Assembly: GCA_035626155.1 (NCBI GenBank)
Contig: DASPOF010000163.1
Location: 1-40,488 of the forward strand
Reading direction: 5' to 3'
Length of the DNA stretch: 40,488 nt
Source of the DNA: DASPOF01 sp035626155
GTDB taxonomy: Bacteria > Desulfobacterota > Binatia > Binatales > Binataceae
Shown here: positions 40,295-40,488 of the stretch, one piece after another
Numbering within the stretch: the stretch's first letter is position 1
How the letters are laid out: every line of letters begins with the position of its first letter
Notes under the pieces: generated by a model
What the model was told of the DNA's origin: nothing
What the model saw: the letters and a program-made list of their open reading frames with translations, nothing else
Database searches by the model: none
Translations under genes and position numbers: made by a program

Positions 40295-40488
40295 GATTAC
40301 CTCCACTCGCGGTCCCGCGTCCGCGTGCCGGAAATTCTACCCATGTCCGGCCGAGCGCGGAATACAAATCAGACCGGGACCGAGCTTCAAAAGCAAGGTC
40401 TGGCCGCGGACTGCGCGACAGCTGGCGGCACGCGCGCTACGATGCAGTCTGGCAGAGCTTGGTGTCGCGCATCAGACTGGCATCATTC
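40295..40488. other. Terminal region without a supported gene
   Basis: About 190 bp upstream of hpnR to the end of the window. On the minus strand TAGAAT (40334-40339) is a good -10 for hpnR, but no convincing -35 is present. No coding sequence or repeat was recognised. Confidence 0.3.

Overview
The window is GC-rich, tightly packed bacterial chromosome with operons mostly on the minus strand. The gene content is: an 11-subunit complex I, aroQ-accB-accC, a radical-SAM hopanoid C-3 methylase (HpnR), an alkyl-DHAP-synthase-like flavoprotein, a LinB/DhaA-type haloalkane dehalogenase, a thiolase-fold/Zn-ribbon pair and several short-chain dehydrogenases. This suggests an uncultured soil or sediment lineage, possibly deltaproteobacterial or Binatota-like. 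That placement is an inference from gene content, not a phylogenetic result.

Layout. 1-316: the N-terminal third of an AIPR-type abortive-infection gene, running off the window in visibly AT-richer DNA. 447-2113: Zn-ribbon/OB-fold protein plus thiolase-fold partner. 2198-6739: DUF1573 lipid/surface-type protein, accC, accB, aroQ, rsmI. 6830-17249: nuoA-B-C-D-H-I-J-K-L-M-N without nuoE, nuoF or nuoG. 17388-18494: small zinc-ribbon and membrane proteins. 18503-22084: GT39/ArnT-like mannosyl/aminoarabinosyl-type transferase, isoaspartyl peptidase, trans-aconitate methyltransferase. 22266-22693: a decayed brnT toxin with an intact brnA antitoxin. 22875-28004: SDR, seven-bladed propeller lipoprotein, two more polytopic glycosyltransferase-like proteins. 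28298-32023: FtsX-type permease, O-methyltransferase, FtsX-type permease. 32093-35207: malQ, SDR, TPR protein, SufT/MIP18-like protein. 35233-37916: divergent AGPS-like flavoprotein and haloalkane dehalogenase. 38017-38699: toxin-antitoxin pair with a clear operator-promoter. 38759-40294: hpnR.

The least expected signal is a small repeated element present three times (two full 155-bp copies, one 61-bp solo module). Each copy starts exactly at the TAG stop codon of a gene, in the same orientation relative to that gene. The best copy is flanked by TA on both sides and has matching short terminal inverted repeats. It looks like a TA-targeting MITE whose left end recreates the host stop codon, possibly serving also as a 3' hairpin/terminator.

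No rRNA, tRNA, CRISPR array or complete transposase gene was seen. Coding calls rest on recognisable motifs and on spacing; no database search was possible.
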